Of a DNA stretch of 64,000 bases, positions 26,121-36,553 are shown piece by piece. This DNA is from Zanthoxylum bungeanum (lineage: Eukaryota; Streptophyta; Magnoliopsida; Sapindales; Rutaceae). The notes beneath the pieces are model-generated. The model was not told the DNA's origin. It made no database searches and worked only from the letters and a program-made list of their open reading frames with translations. The stretch covers positions 124,001-188,000 of the forward strand of contig SKCR01033661.1 in assembly GCA_019454045.1 (NCBI GenBank), in the 5' to 3' direction. Position 1 is the first letter of the stretch. The number at the start of each line of letters is the position of its first letter. The translations under genes and the position numbers were made by a program.

Positions 26121-26896
26121 ATTTTGCTAGTCCTCGAGCAAACAACAAAATAAAATTAAAATTAAACTAAGCCACTTTCGTAGGGATCACGGTTGCATTT
26201 AGCGTATGCAACAAGCCTTTAAACCCCTAGGTGTCCTAGTGGACGAGTTGTAGTCTCGTGAGGGTTTACAGCAACGATACCCACAAACGTTTTACAAAAG
26301 TAAAAAGTTAGTTAAAACTAATGCACACAAAAGCAAAAAGACAAGAGAAAAGAGAATAAAGAAGTTAATGACTAATCAAGTGAAACTTACTCCAAGTTAC
26401 TAGTTGTTTTGTTTCTTTCTAAACTACCGAATAAGTAAATTCTCCGATTATATTTACCATTCTCCATATACACAGCCAGCAAAATATTAATCAACTCATT
26501 TTTGCCCACAACAGTCACAAGTGCAATTGATAAGAGAATAATATTTTTGTCCTAAGGTTCTATTAGATTTCACACCTTTTTATAGTAATGGAGTAAATTT
26601 TTTTTTTCTGATTTTTCTCATTTTTTCTTTCTTTTTTCTCTATTTTTTTATTTATATACAATATCTTCTGTCTATGTAGCGAGCTTTGGGTCGGTGGCTC
26701 CCAAACCAGTTGGCTTTAGGGCACCAGGTGTTAAGACACCCCTATGGACTTAATTACCCAGACATTAGATATAAATATTTTTGCAACATCATTGATCCAT
26801 GTAGCGAGCTTTGGGCCAATGACTCCCAAATCAGTTGGTTTTAGGGCACTGGGTGTTAAGACACCCTTACAGACTTAATAACTCGGATCTCAGACG

Positions 26897-26928
<32 letters not shown>

Positions 26929-27473
26929 CCATCACTTTTTTGAGATGCTTCCTCCAATTAAACTATAGCACTGAATATTACAAAATTTTCAATTTTAGCT
27001 CATGACCGTGTGTTACCATGTATGTTGATAATACCTGCCAACGGAGCATATGAAGATCCATTTTAGTCAGATTTATGGAGAATTCACAAATTAAATAATT
27101 CAAAAGGAAATAAAAAAAAATTAACTTGTTTCGAAATAGGTTTGAGATACGTCTCAGGAGTGGAAATTCCTTACTCGGCTATCTCTTACCAATTTCACCT
27201 TTTTAGTCAAAATAAAAACACAAATGCAAAATATTTTTGTAATTTTTGAAAAAATTTTCAATTTTTTTTTATATTTTCGAAAAATTTTGAACTTTAAACT
27301 AAAAACAACATACAACTAAAAACAAGATAATCAGCTAATTCCCTCCCCCAAACCTAAATGAGACATTGTCCCCAATGTCTTAAATAGTAGAAGAAGAGTT
27401 TAGACGATAATACCTGGTTAACTGAAATTCTACAGGAATTTAAAGGTTAAGATCCAGATTAACCCGACGTCTC
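26121..27473 (-). other. C 3' untranslated region between LOG and the 3' LTR
   Basis: No open frame of note. It holds a tandem pair of about 125-bp units (26674-26798 and 26799-26896), a run of 29 T on the plus strand (26897-26925; poly-A in element sense), and several A/T-rich runs. ATGGAGTAAA (about 26588) faces TTTACTCCAT (about 26923) as an inverted pair around the duplication. Confidence 0.7.
26674..26896. repeat. Tandem duplication, 125-bp period
   Basis: ATGTAGCGAGCTTTGGG starts both copies, at 26674 and 26799. Both contain the GGTGTTAAGACACCC region, itself an inverted repeat (GGTGT...ACACC). Confidence 0.85.
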
Positions 27474-28090
27474 TTACCACGATCGTCCCAGACCAATTAT
27501 CTTTGAAATGATAGGGTCAATTTGTGGTTCATATGCTATGAGTTGGTCAATTAGATCCGGAGCGGTTCTGGCAGTAAATAGAAGTTCTTTTAAAGGTTTT
27601 GATATGAACCCATTCCTCCGTGCATCATCAAGAAACACACAAAGAAAATCATAAAATCCATCAACATTGTATAGCCCAATTGGTTTCTGGTGTATGTTCA
27701 GGTTCGCCCAAGATAGTACAATAAAAATTTCTTCCAATGTACCCAAGCCACCTGGCAAAGCAATAAAAGCATCAGCACGGTTAATCATTTCTACCAGTCG
27801 TTCAGACATACCTGGCACGATCAGTTCCTCTCCATTTGATGGTTCAATAAGATTTGCCTCTGCCAAGGGTTTTGGGATAATTCCCAAGACATGACTGCCT
27901 CCTTCCTGAACGGCCTTTGAAACGATCCCCATTAGTCCAAGATTGCCTCCGCCATATACTAAATCATATTCCTTGCAGATAGGACTCGACCCAATTCCTT
28001 TGCTGCTTCTATGTATTGTGGTTTAGTACCAACACTACTACCGCAAAACACACAAATGTTTTCAACTCGTCTTCTTGAAGTGGCTTCCAT
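27474..28090 (-). pseudogene. LOG: Captured LOG-like gene (cytokinin riboside 5'-monophosphate phosphoribohydrolase), one frameshift
   Basis: LOG enzymes release free, active cytokinin base from its nucleotide. From ATG at 28090 the minus strand encodes about 205 residues, the family's usual length: ICVFCGSS at 12-19, YGGGNLGLMG (27956-27927), then the catalytic PGGLGTLEE (27755-27729) with the preceding Arg of the MSERLVEM region kept, ending GLGRSW before TAA at 27474. A 1-nt deletion near 27965, seen by comparison with 1609-1755, shifts the frame ahead of YGGG; from MGIVSKAV (27932) the frame is open to the end. No introns, although plant LOG genes normally have them, which suggests capture of spliced mRNA. 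It is in sense with C, between the extra ORF and the 3' LTR. Family assignment is firm; activity is not implied. Confidence 0.92.
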
Positions 28091-28351
28091 TTTTATGTTT
28101 TTCTTTCTTAACTCTGGATGACTTCAAAGGTGCAATGATGAGTTGAATTTATAATACCTGAAAGGGGTGAGTAAAAATAGCACAAGTATCTTCCAAAGGA
28201 CGATTAGTAGAACAATAGTAAAATAGATCGTGATAGTCAAAAAGGTATGGATCCTGTCGGAGAAAATAAAAGAAAACAACAAAACAAATCACAATTATTA
28301 GGAAAAGACAAAGAGATATAATATTTATAAAAATTACAGCTTGATTAACGT
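28091..28351 (-). promoter_or_regulatory. Spacer before LOG with TATA-like and 3' splice-site-like sequences
   Basis: The minus strand has a pyrimidine-rich run ending CCCCTTTCAG (cut near 28158), then TATTATAAATTC (about 28155-28145), about 60 nt before the LOG ATG. The same arrangement stands at about 1797-1815 in F. It could be a splice acceptor for a subgenomic RNA or a small promoter. Both readings are inference. Confidence 0.35.
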
Positions 28352-28933
28352 CTATGCGTCAGGGACAAGTTTCCCATCCAATTTTCTTATAAATTGGCAA
28401 ACAGGGTCTTTTTGAGTCAGATTCCCAAGACTTAACTGTTGTCTTTCTTTTTGGAATTGTGTATGTAATTTGCGAATGGCAGTATGAACATATCCACTGG
28501 GATGCGTCTCAAGAGTTGAAGATATATCATCTACAGACTCCTTACTCAAGCCATCCCTAATGAATTTAATTTTGTCTTCGCGATTATCAGACACCATTCC
28601 TAAAGAACGAAAACGAGTATTACAATTCCAACGTGCACATTTGAAACAAACACCCATTTTCTTTGCTCTACGTTTCTTTGAATATGTGCTTCTTCCAAAT
28701 CCAGGCAAATAAGAAGTACAAGAATCAGAATATTCACCTGCTAATCGAACTCGTGCTTCGATTACCCAACGAATGTCATTAGGAATACCATGGATCGTCA
28801 GTAGTCTCATCCTTTCCAAGCGAGCTTTGTAAACTTTCATCAGAGAATTTTGAGGGAGAGAAGAAAATTGCTTGTGAAGATTTGTGAGAGCTTCTTCCAT
28901 CTTGTAATGACTAAATATGCAAAAACTAAACAC
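28352..28933 (-). CDS. Gypsy extra ORF, Cys-cluster protein of unknown function
   Basis: An open frame of 193 codons. The likelier start is the second Met (residue 12, MEEALTNLHKQF), because the F copy is also most alike from there. Visible features: a basic, nuclear-localisation-like stretch KKRRAKKM, a zinc-ligand-like cluster C-x2-C-x4-C (CFKCARWNC), an acidic/polar middle, and a conserved C-terminus (LSLGNLTQKDPVC). No signal peptide or membrane span is evident, so it does not look like an env protein. It lies about 110 bp after the integrase stop and 261 bp before LOG. I do not recognise the family. Conservation in F argues that it belongs to the element family. Confidence 0.7.
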   Translation of the reverse strand: MFSFCIFSHYKMEEALTNLHKQFSSLPQNSLMKVYKARLERMRLLTIHGIPNDIRWVIEARVRLAGEYSDSCTSYLPGFGRSTYSKKRRAKKMGVCFKCARWNCNTRFRSLGMVSDNREDKIKFIRDGLSKESVDDISSTLETHPSGYVHTAIRKLHTQFQKERQQLSLGNLTQKDPVCQFIRKLDGKLVPDA

Positions 28934-29039
28934 ACAAAATTAAATCACACCAAATCACAATATATACAAAGATTGCATGGGTTGCCTCCCTGCGAGCGCT
29001 AAGTTTAAAGTCGTCAGCTAGACGTGACTTTTCGAACGT

Positions 29040-31910
29040 TTAGGCTGGATCTGAAAGTGTGACACTTTCTTTTTGTCGCTCCAACGGTTCTCCCCAATAA
29101 TGCTTAACCCGCTGACTATTAACTTTGAATGTGTTGTTGGTATTGGGATCCAGTAACTCAACAGCTCCATGTGGTAAAACCTGAGTAATCACAAATGGAC
29201 CTGACCACCTTGATTTCAACTTTCCAGGGAAAAGTTTCAACCTCGAGTTGTACAACAACACATGTTGCCTTGGTTACAACTGTCTGTGCACTATTTTTCG
29301 GTCATGCCATCTCTTGGTCTTTTCTTTGTACAGTCTGGCATTCTCATAAGCCTGTAGGCGAAATTCCTCCAATTCATTGAGTTGGTGAAGTCTTTTCTCT
29401 CCTGCAGCTTGTGGATCAAAATTCAACTTCTTCAGTGCCCAGTACGCCTTGTGTTCAAGCTCACTGGCAGATGTCATGCTTTCCCAACACCAATCGATAT
29501 GGTGACATACCAATGGGTGTCTTGTAAGCTGTACGGTAGGCCCATAATGCATCATCCAATTTTGCAGACCAGTCCCTCCTTGTTGATCCAATGGTTCTTT
29601 CCAAGATTCTTTTGATTTCTCTGTTTGAAACTTCAACCTGTCCATTTGACTGTGGATGGTAGGCTGTGGCAACCTTGTGAGTAACTCCGTATTTGGATAG
29701 AAGTGCATCAAAGTATTTGTTGCAGAAATGAGAGCCACCATCGCTGATGATTGCTCGAGGTGTTCCAAACCGAGTGAAAATGTTCTTTTTCAGGAATTTG
29801 ATCACCACTTTTGAATCATTGGATGGCAATGCAATTGCTTCAACCCATTTGGAGACGTAGTCTACAGCAACCAAGATGTACAGGTTTCCGAATGATGGAA
29901 CAAAGGGTCCCATGAAATCAATACCCCACACATCAAATATCTCAACTTCCAGAATGTTTTGCAATGGTCCTTCATTTCTTCTCGAAATATTCTCCATTCT
30001 CTGGCACCTGTCACATTGAAAAGCAAAAAGATAAGCATCTTTAAAAAGTGTAGGCCAGAACAAACCTGATTGAAGGACTTTTGCTGCAGTTTTGTTTCCG
30101 CTGAAGTGTCCGCCATATGGTGATGAATGACAGTGCTGCAAAACACTGTTGACCTCCTCCTGTGGAACACACCGTCTCAATAATTGATCAGCACACCGTT
30201 TGAACAGGTACGGCTCATCCCAGATATAGTGCTTGACTTCTTTGAAGAATTTCTTCCGTTGTTGAGTTGTCCATTCCAACGGCCATTTTCCTGACACAAT
30301 GTAGTTGACATAGTCAGCATACCAAGGGGTATCTTGTTGTTTCATGGCAAACAGCTGTTCATCTGGAAAAGTTTCTTTGATTGATAGTTCTTTGCCAGCT
30401 GTTTCTCCATTCTCGATCCTCGATAAGTGATCTGCCACCTGGTTATCTGTTCCTTTCCTGTCTCGAATCTCCACGTCAAATTCTTGCAGAAGAAGTATCC
30501 AACGGATCAATCTGGGTTTGGCATCTTTCTTCGCGATCATATATTTGATTGCTGAATGATCTGTGTAGACTACCACCTTGGGACCCAACAGATAAGAACG
30601 GAATTTGTAAAAAGCGAACACAACTGCAAGCAACTCCTTTTCAGTGGTTGTGTAGTTGAGTTGAGCTTCATTTAGAGTTCTGCTGGAGTAGTAAATGGTG
30701 TGGAAAACCTTTGCTTTGCGTTGTCCCAAAACTGCACCTACAGCAAAATCACTAGCATCACACATTACTTCAAATGGAAGGGTCCAGTCTGGTGTTACAA
30801 TGATGGGGGCAGAAACCAGCTTCTGTTTCAAGATCTCGAAGGCTTCCTGGCATTCTTTGGTGAAGTTGAAAGGCACATCCTTTTCCAGAAGGTTGCAAAG
30901 AGGTTTTGCAATTTTGGAAAAGTCTTTGATAAATCTCCTGTAAAAACCTGCATGTCCAAGAAAACTCTGAATGCCTTTGACAGATGTTGGAGGAGGTAGT
31001 TTTTCAATTGTCTCGATCTTTGCTTTGTCTACCTCAATTCCCTTTTGTGAGATCCGGTGTCCAAGAACAATGCCTTCATGTACCAAAAGTGGCATTTCTC
31101 CAGTTGAGTACCAAGTTCGTGTCTTCACACCTTTGTAATACATGTTCAAGATTTTGCAAACAATGATCAAATGAATCTCCAAATACAGAAAAGTCATCCA
31201 TGAAAACCTCCATACTCTGCTCCAACATATCTGAGAAGATGGCCATCATGCAACGCTGAAATGTGGCAGGGCATTACATAGTCCAAATGGCATCTGCGGA
31301 AAGCAAAAGTACCATAAGGACATGTGTAAATGTGGTTTTCTCCTGATCCTCTGGTGCAATGGAAATCTGATTGTATCCTGAATATCCATCCAAAAAGTAA
31401 TAGAACTCATGTCCCGCCAATCTGTCTAACATCTGGTCAATGAATGGTAGCGGAAAATGGTCCTTTCTGGTGGCTTTGTTCAGCTTACGGTAGTCCATGC
31501 ATACTCTCCATCCAGTTACCGTTCTTGTCGGAATTAACTCATTTTTTTCATTGGGGATCACAGTAATTCCTCCTTTCTTCGACACACATTGTATAGGACT
31601 CACCCAACTGCTGTCTGAAATGGGATAAATGATGCCAGCATCCAACCATTTGATGATTTCTTTCTTCACGACTTCCTTCATGATTGGATTGAGTCTCCGT
31701 TGATGCTCCACAGTGGGTTTGTACTCATCGTTCATCAAGATTTTGTGCATGCAAAATGATGGACTAATGCCTCGAATGTCTGCTATAGTCCAACCAATGG
31801 CTTTCTTGTGCTCTCGCAATACTCTCAGCAACTTTTCTTCCTGTTCTAATGTTAGCGACGAAGAAATTATAACAGGTAATTCAGAAGAGTTTCCAAGAAA
31901 TGCATACCTG
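29040..31910 (-). pseudogene. pol: C pol: reverse transcriptase, RNase H, integrase (frameshifted)
   Basis: RT begins near 31910 (frame 31831-31274: WVSPIQCVSKKGG, WRVCMDYRKLNKAT, YYFLDGYSGYNQI) and continues in another frame with the FMDD catalytic site at about 31210-31195. The frame 31197-29461 carries RNase H ([37 protein letters not shown]), the integrase zinc region (HCH...CDRCQR) and the DDE core ([27 protein letters not shown]). A frameshift near 29470 puts the [14 protein letters not shown] tail in another frame, ending at TAA 29040. At least four breaks are visible, so this copy cannot make a full polyprotein. Confidence 0.9.
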
Positions 31911-32524
31911 AGATGGCTCGGAGTAACTTCAGCTCCAGCTGCGGTGGTTCTTCAATCGAGGGTTTGATCCGGTCTGTCTTTGGAAGTTCCAAACTTTCAA
32001 TTGGTTGTGTCACTTTGAAACGAAACGGCTTGTCAAGATAGTTGATACATTCCATAATTTCAGCATCAAGCTCACAGTCAGACATGTTGGTGATGCAAGC
32101 TTCAAGTTTGTCTGTGGGAATTGTATCAGTATCTTGAATGATACTATCAACAACATCAATTCTGAAACATTCTTCTTCCTTTTCATCGCTCGGGAATTTC
32201 ATGGCTTTGAACACATTAAAGGTAACTTCTTGGTCTTGTACTTTCATGGTCAGTTCTCCTTTTTGTACATCAATCACAGTTCTCCCTGTAGCCAAGAATG
32301 GTCTCCCAAGAATGATAGGAACATCTTTGTCTTCTTCCATGTCAAGGATAATGAAATCAGCTGGGAGAATGAGTTTGGCAACTTTCACCAACACATTCAA
32401 CCACTCCTCTTGGAAATGCGAGCGTCGATCGGCAAGTTGCAAAGAAACAGAGGTAGGCATTGCTTCTCCAATCTGTAGTTTCCTGTAAATAGAAAAGGCA
32501 TCAAGTTAACACTAGCACCTAATG
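31867..32524 (-). pseudogene. pol: C protease region (disrupted)
   Basis: The minus strand encodes the Athila-type aspartic protease: LGAS then NLMP (about 32505-32485), LQLADR, then DFIILDMEED, PIILGRPFLATGR and VIDVQKGELTMKV in the frame 32460-31867. The catalytic Asp expected before LGAS is displaced by about a dozen inserted bases and the frame breaks there, so the protease appears dead. Confidence 0.75.
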
Positions 32525-34380
32525 CTACTGTCTCACATAAACCTTACCGATGTAATGTTCTCCAATGGTGCACGGGACTGTGAAACTGCCAGGATCTTTC
32601 AACTTCTGGGGTAGTTTCCTCTGAATGATGGCACTGCATTCTTCCGTCAATGCTACTGTCTCGTAATCTCCCAATCTTCGTTTTCGTGAAAGAATATCTT
32701 TCATGAATTTGACATAGCTGGGCATTTGTTCCAAGGCTTCTGCAAATGGAATATTGATGTGCAGCTTTTTGAATACTTCCAGGAATCGAGCAAACTGCTT
32801 GTCCAGTTTGTTTTTCTGAAGACGCTGAGGAAAAGGTGGAGGTGGAGTATCATCTGTTCTTTTTCCTTTGCTTCTTTTTCCTCCATCTGTTGCTCTGCTT
32901 CTTTTGGAACATCTTCAATGGTTGCCTTGATTCCAACATCTTTGTTGATTTCAGTACCACTTTTCAAGGTGATGGCTTGACATTGCTCCTTCCCTCGGTT
33001 CCTTGGATTCGGTTCTGTATTGCTGGGAAGATTTCCTGGTGGTCTGTAACTCTGTGCATTGGCCAGTTGTCCAATCTGATTTTCCAGTGCTTTGATAGAA
33101 GCTGATTGGTTCTGAATCATAGCATCGTATTTTTTTAACTGAGCCAGCACTTCTGCCATTACTGGTTCTTTTTCATGCTCCTGGCCTTTGTTATGTTGCT
33201 GGAATACAGGTGGTGGATTGTTCTGTTGCTGAAATCCTGGTGGTGGATTGTTCCTTTGTCCAGAATTGTTGCTCCATGAAAAATTGGGATGATTCCTCCA
33301 CCCTGGGTTGTAGGTGTTGGAATATGGATTGTTTCCATGTCTGTTGAAATTGTTGACATAATTCACCGTTTCTTCAGGTTGAGTTGGCTCTGGTGCTCCT
33401 CCATATGTTGAACTTGTTGCTCCAATATTGCTTTGAGTGTTGAGAGTCTCCATGAATTTGCATATCTGGTCCAGTTTGGCACTAACTGCTGTGTTGGCTC
33501 CAACTTCATAAATTCCTGCAATTCTTTGAATCAAGCTCCTTTCTGTTGGCCACAAGGAATTGTTATTGGCCATCTCTTCGATTAGGTCCCAGGCTTGATC
33601 TTCTCCTTTTGACATCAAAGCTCCTCCAGCAGCAGCATCAACTGTGGTTTTCATCAATCCAGAAAGTCCATTATAGAAAGTTTGGACTTGAAGCCATTTT
33701 GGAATCTCATGGTGAGGACATTTCCGGAGCAGATCTTTGTATCTTTCCCAAGCTTCGTACATGGATTCTGAATCTTGCTGCACAAAGGATGTGATGTCAT
33801 TCCTCAACTTTGCAGTTCTGGCTGGTGGAAAGTATTTTGCAAGGAATTTGGTGGCTAGAGTGTTCCATGTTGTGATGGAACCAGCTGATAGTGAATGTAG
33901 CCAGACCTTTGCTCTGTCTTTCAAGGAGTATGGAAAAACTCGCAGTCTCATTGCTTCTTCTGATGCTCGGTTGTAATTGAAAGTGCCACAAACTTCCAGG
34001 AAGTTGCTGATGTTGGCATTAGGATCTTCAGTTGCATTCCCCCCAAACTGAACTGACTGCTGAATCATCTGAATGCAATTTTTGATATCTCCTGCATTTG
34101 CTGGTAAGGGAGGAAGTACAATACAGGAAGTGAGGCCATCTACCACCGGAATGGTTCTGTCTCGAATGGGAATTGGTGGTGCAACCTCCAAAGGTTCAGG
34201 TTCCATGTTAACAATTGCTTCTTGGCCTTCTCGCCTTTCCCTTCTCAACTGTCTGATGGTTCTTTCTATCTCAGGGTCAAGCGGATGGATTTCAAAGCTT
34301 CTGGCTCGTCTCATTAAATGTCTGAGAACCTGAAACACAAGAAAACAAAAACAATAAGTAAAAAGAAAAATAAGATACAA
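32525..34380 (-). pseudogene. gag: C gag (Athila type), C-terminal frameshift
   Basis: The frame 34380-32701 encodes the gag core: FEIHPLDPEIERTIRQL, a capsid domain (NFLEVCGTFNYNRASEEAMR, WLHSLSAGSITTWNTLATKF, PHHEIPKWLQVQTFYNGL, DAAAGGALM) and an Asn/Gln/Pro-rich stretch. A frameshift near 32840 moves the tail (EQMPSYVKFMKDILSRKRRL, to 32525) to another frame. The hydrophobic first 17 residues are probably not coding. The likely start is MRRARSFE at about 34315, just after a TTTCAG that resembles a splice acceptor. Confidence 0.88.
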
Positions 34381-34423
34381 GTAACGAAACTAACCCGTAA
34401 ACTAATAATGAAAGATAAATAAG

Positions 34424-34441
34424 TCCCCGGCAACGGCGCCA
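34424..34441 (-). other. C primer binding site, tRNA-Asp type
   Basis: The reverse complement reads TGGCGCCGTTGCCGGGGA, six bases from the 5' LTR end, as known for Athila-type elements. Confidence 0.85.
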
Positions 34442-34447
34442 AAAACT

Positions 34448-36553
34448 TGACCGGCGTAATCACACACGTATAACGCAAGCGCACGTATCGTTCAAGTAGT
34501 ATAAAAAGTATCGATCCCACGAGGACTTAAAACCTTTTTGTTATTAATTTATGGGGCCAACTGATTACCAGTATCTAACAGGTTGTTTGATTGATTGATT
34601 TGAAATGACGATGATTCTAAATTTAAAACAAGTAAATAAAATTGCTTAAAAGTAGGTTGAGAAAAATCCAAATTTATAAAAAAAAAACTATCCAGGGTTG
34701 TGATTAATTTCAATATTATTTAGAAGATGGAGTGGTTATCTTAAAGTTGGGTAATATATTGATTTATTAACCTGGAACACTAATTTATGTAAAAGCCTCT
34801 TCCGATGGTCAATTTCAAATACCTAGTATAATCCAATTGAACCATATGTCTATGTCAACCAAATTACCTAGATTCATTAAGATTAAGTTCCAATTATGGC
34901 TACCCCCGCCCGACAGGTATATTCCTATCCTGTAAGGAAATCTATTAAAAGGGTTATCTATCCTCAAGGAAGATCGTGGGCTATTGAGTCTAAGGTCTTA
35001 AACTTAAAATCTCTATGTCTAGTTCATTTTAAGTTTACCTAATCAATTTTATTAATGGCCAGTTAATAAAAAACATTAAGATTAAGACTCAATAAATAAA
35101 TCTTTAAATTACCCAACCTATAATCTAACCCCTTATAAACCGGTTATATTGAAATTCATCACAACCCTAGATACTAACTTAGTTACAATACATAGCTATG
35201 GCTAATGAAAACTTAAAAGACATAAAATAAAAATGCTAAAAAGTAACTGCGAGAAAGTAAAAGCGGGAAAGTAAATGAAAATAAACTGCAAAGATAAAAG
35301 GAATTACTTTTACTAATTACTAACTTAGATATCTCCCTTAGTATAACATAATCACTTGTGAGATTAAAACCAACCGACCATATAGGCGGTACCCTGATTA
35401 AGTCAAGTTAAGTCCGACCAGCCATAAAGGCGGTAAAATTTGTCCATGAACCTGCCATGTAGGCGATAAAGAAATAACCAGCCATAAAGGCGGAACCAAA
35501 ATTAAATTACCAACCGACCAATCTGGCGGTATCCTTGCTTAGTCAGGTTTAACAGTTTAAATTAAATAGCCCACCGACCAATATAGCGGTATTCCTTTTT
35601 AAGTCAAATTTTAGAATAGTGAATATGTTGTGTCTAAGGGAGATTAATCTAAGATAGTAACAGTAAAAGAATTACCTTTCACCTCGGCAGAGGGAAGTTA
35701 CCTCCTCATGGTTGAAAAATAAAAACTGAAAAAGTAAAGAAAGGAAAGTGTTATGCGTAAAGTAAATTACGGAAAGTAAAACTGAAAAGTAAAGAAAAGA
35801 AAGTGCGAGAGTGAAAATTAATTACTGAAAACTAAAAATAAACAAACTAGATACAATCTTTTTATTTTTTCATTAAGGATTTCAAAGAAGAAAGTATATA
35901 TATTACAAATGAAATGGCTTGGTATTTATAGGCAAAATTTTGCCACCATCAAATCATCAATCAATTTCTCCACCAAATCCATTATTAATTTCTCCACTAA
36001 TTACACCACCGAATCCATAATTGCTCCACTAATTGCTTATCTTGTTTGGTGGTGATTTGATAATTTTTATTAATTATTTATTAATTAATATTTTGCTTTG
36101 AAAATGATTGATAATGACTTTTAATAATTACACTCCACACACTTCTGGATGGTTCATCAATTTCGGTCATGAAATCATCGGAATGTGAAACTATTTTCTC
36201 TTTCAAAGTTGTAGATCTTTTCGTCTTCTTTAATCTGGAACTTGAATCAGCTCAATCCGATATCTGAGTAAAAGGTTATGCTCAAAATACGACAGATGCG
36301 CAAAACTGGAATTTCCAAAACTGCACTTCGTCAAAAACGCCCTTTCAAGTTTCCAATCTCCAAAATTAATATATCAAGTCCAATAATTGCCCTTATTTGA
36401 TCCACATTTCATTCTAAATGATTTCATTGAGTCCCGATATTATTTTATCTGCAAAATAAAATAAAACATATCAAAACGTTCATCAAACCCGAGAAACTAA
36501 ACAAAATATTAAGTAAAATGGGCGGTAAATATTGATATATTTTCCGCTCATCA
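34448..36553 (-). repeat. C 5' LTR
   Basis: 2106 bp, about 99% like the 3' LTR by eye. TATAAATA on the minus strand at 35930-35923 puts U3 at about 36553-35900. The rest, about 1.45 kb, is R and U5 and includes the minisatellite. Confidence 0.93.
35923..35930 (-). promoter_or_regulatory. TATA box of C 5' LTR
   Basis: TATAAATA on the minus strand, duplicated at 25480-25473 and matched by TATAAATT in E (60430-60423). Confidence 0.5.

Larger units (their letters stand above)
23999..36553 (-). mobile_element. Gypsy element C (Athila type) carrying a LOG gene and a second extra ORF
   Basis: A complete 12.6-kb element on the minus strand: 5' LTR (36553-34448), primer site, gag, protease, RT, RNase H, integrase, extra ORF, LOG, polypurine tract, 3' LTR (26105-23999). 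AGGTA flanks both ends (23994-23998, 36554-36558). The LTRs show only about a dozen substitutions in 2.1 kb by eye, so it is young. The Athila assignment rests on gag sequence, the tRNA-Asp-type primer site and the long space after integrase, where Athila elements often carry an env-like ORF. Confidence 0.9.

Noticed and set aside
27667..27894. 75-codon plus-strand frame
   Set aside because: Antisense shadow of the LOG coding region.
29195..34333. Plus-strand frames of 60-157 codons across gypsy C pol and gag
   Set aside because: They are shadows of the minus-strand gag-pol; no independent motif.
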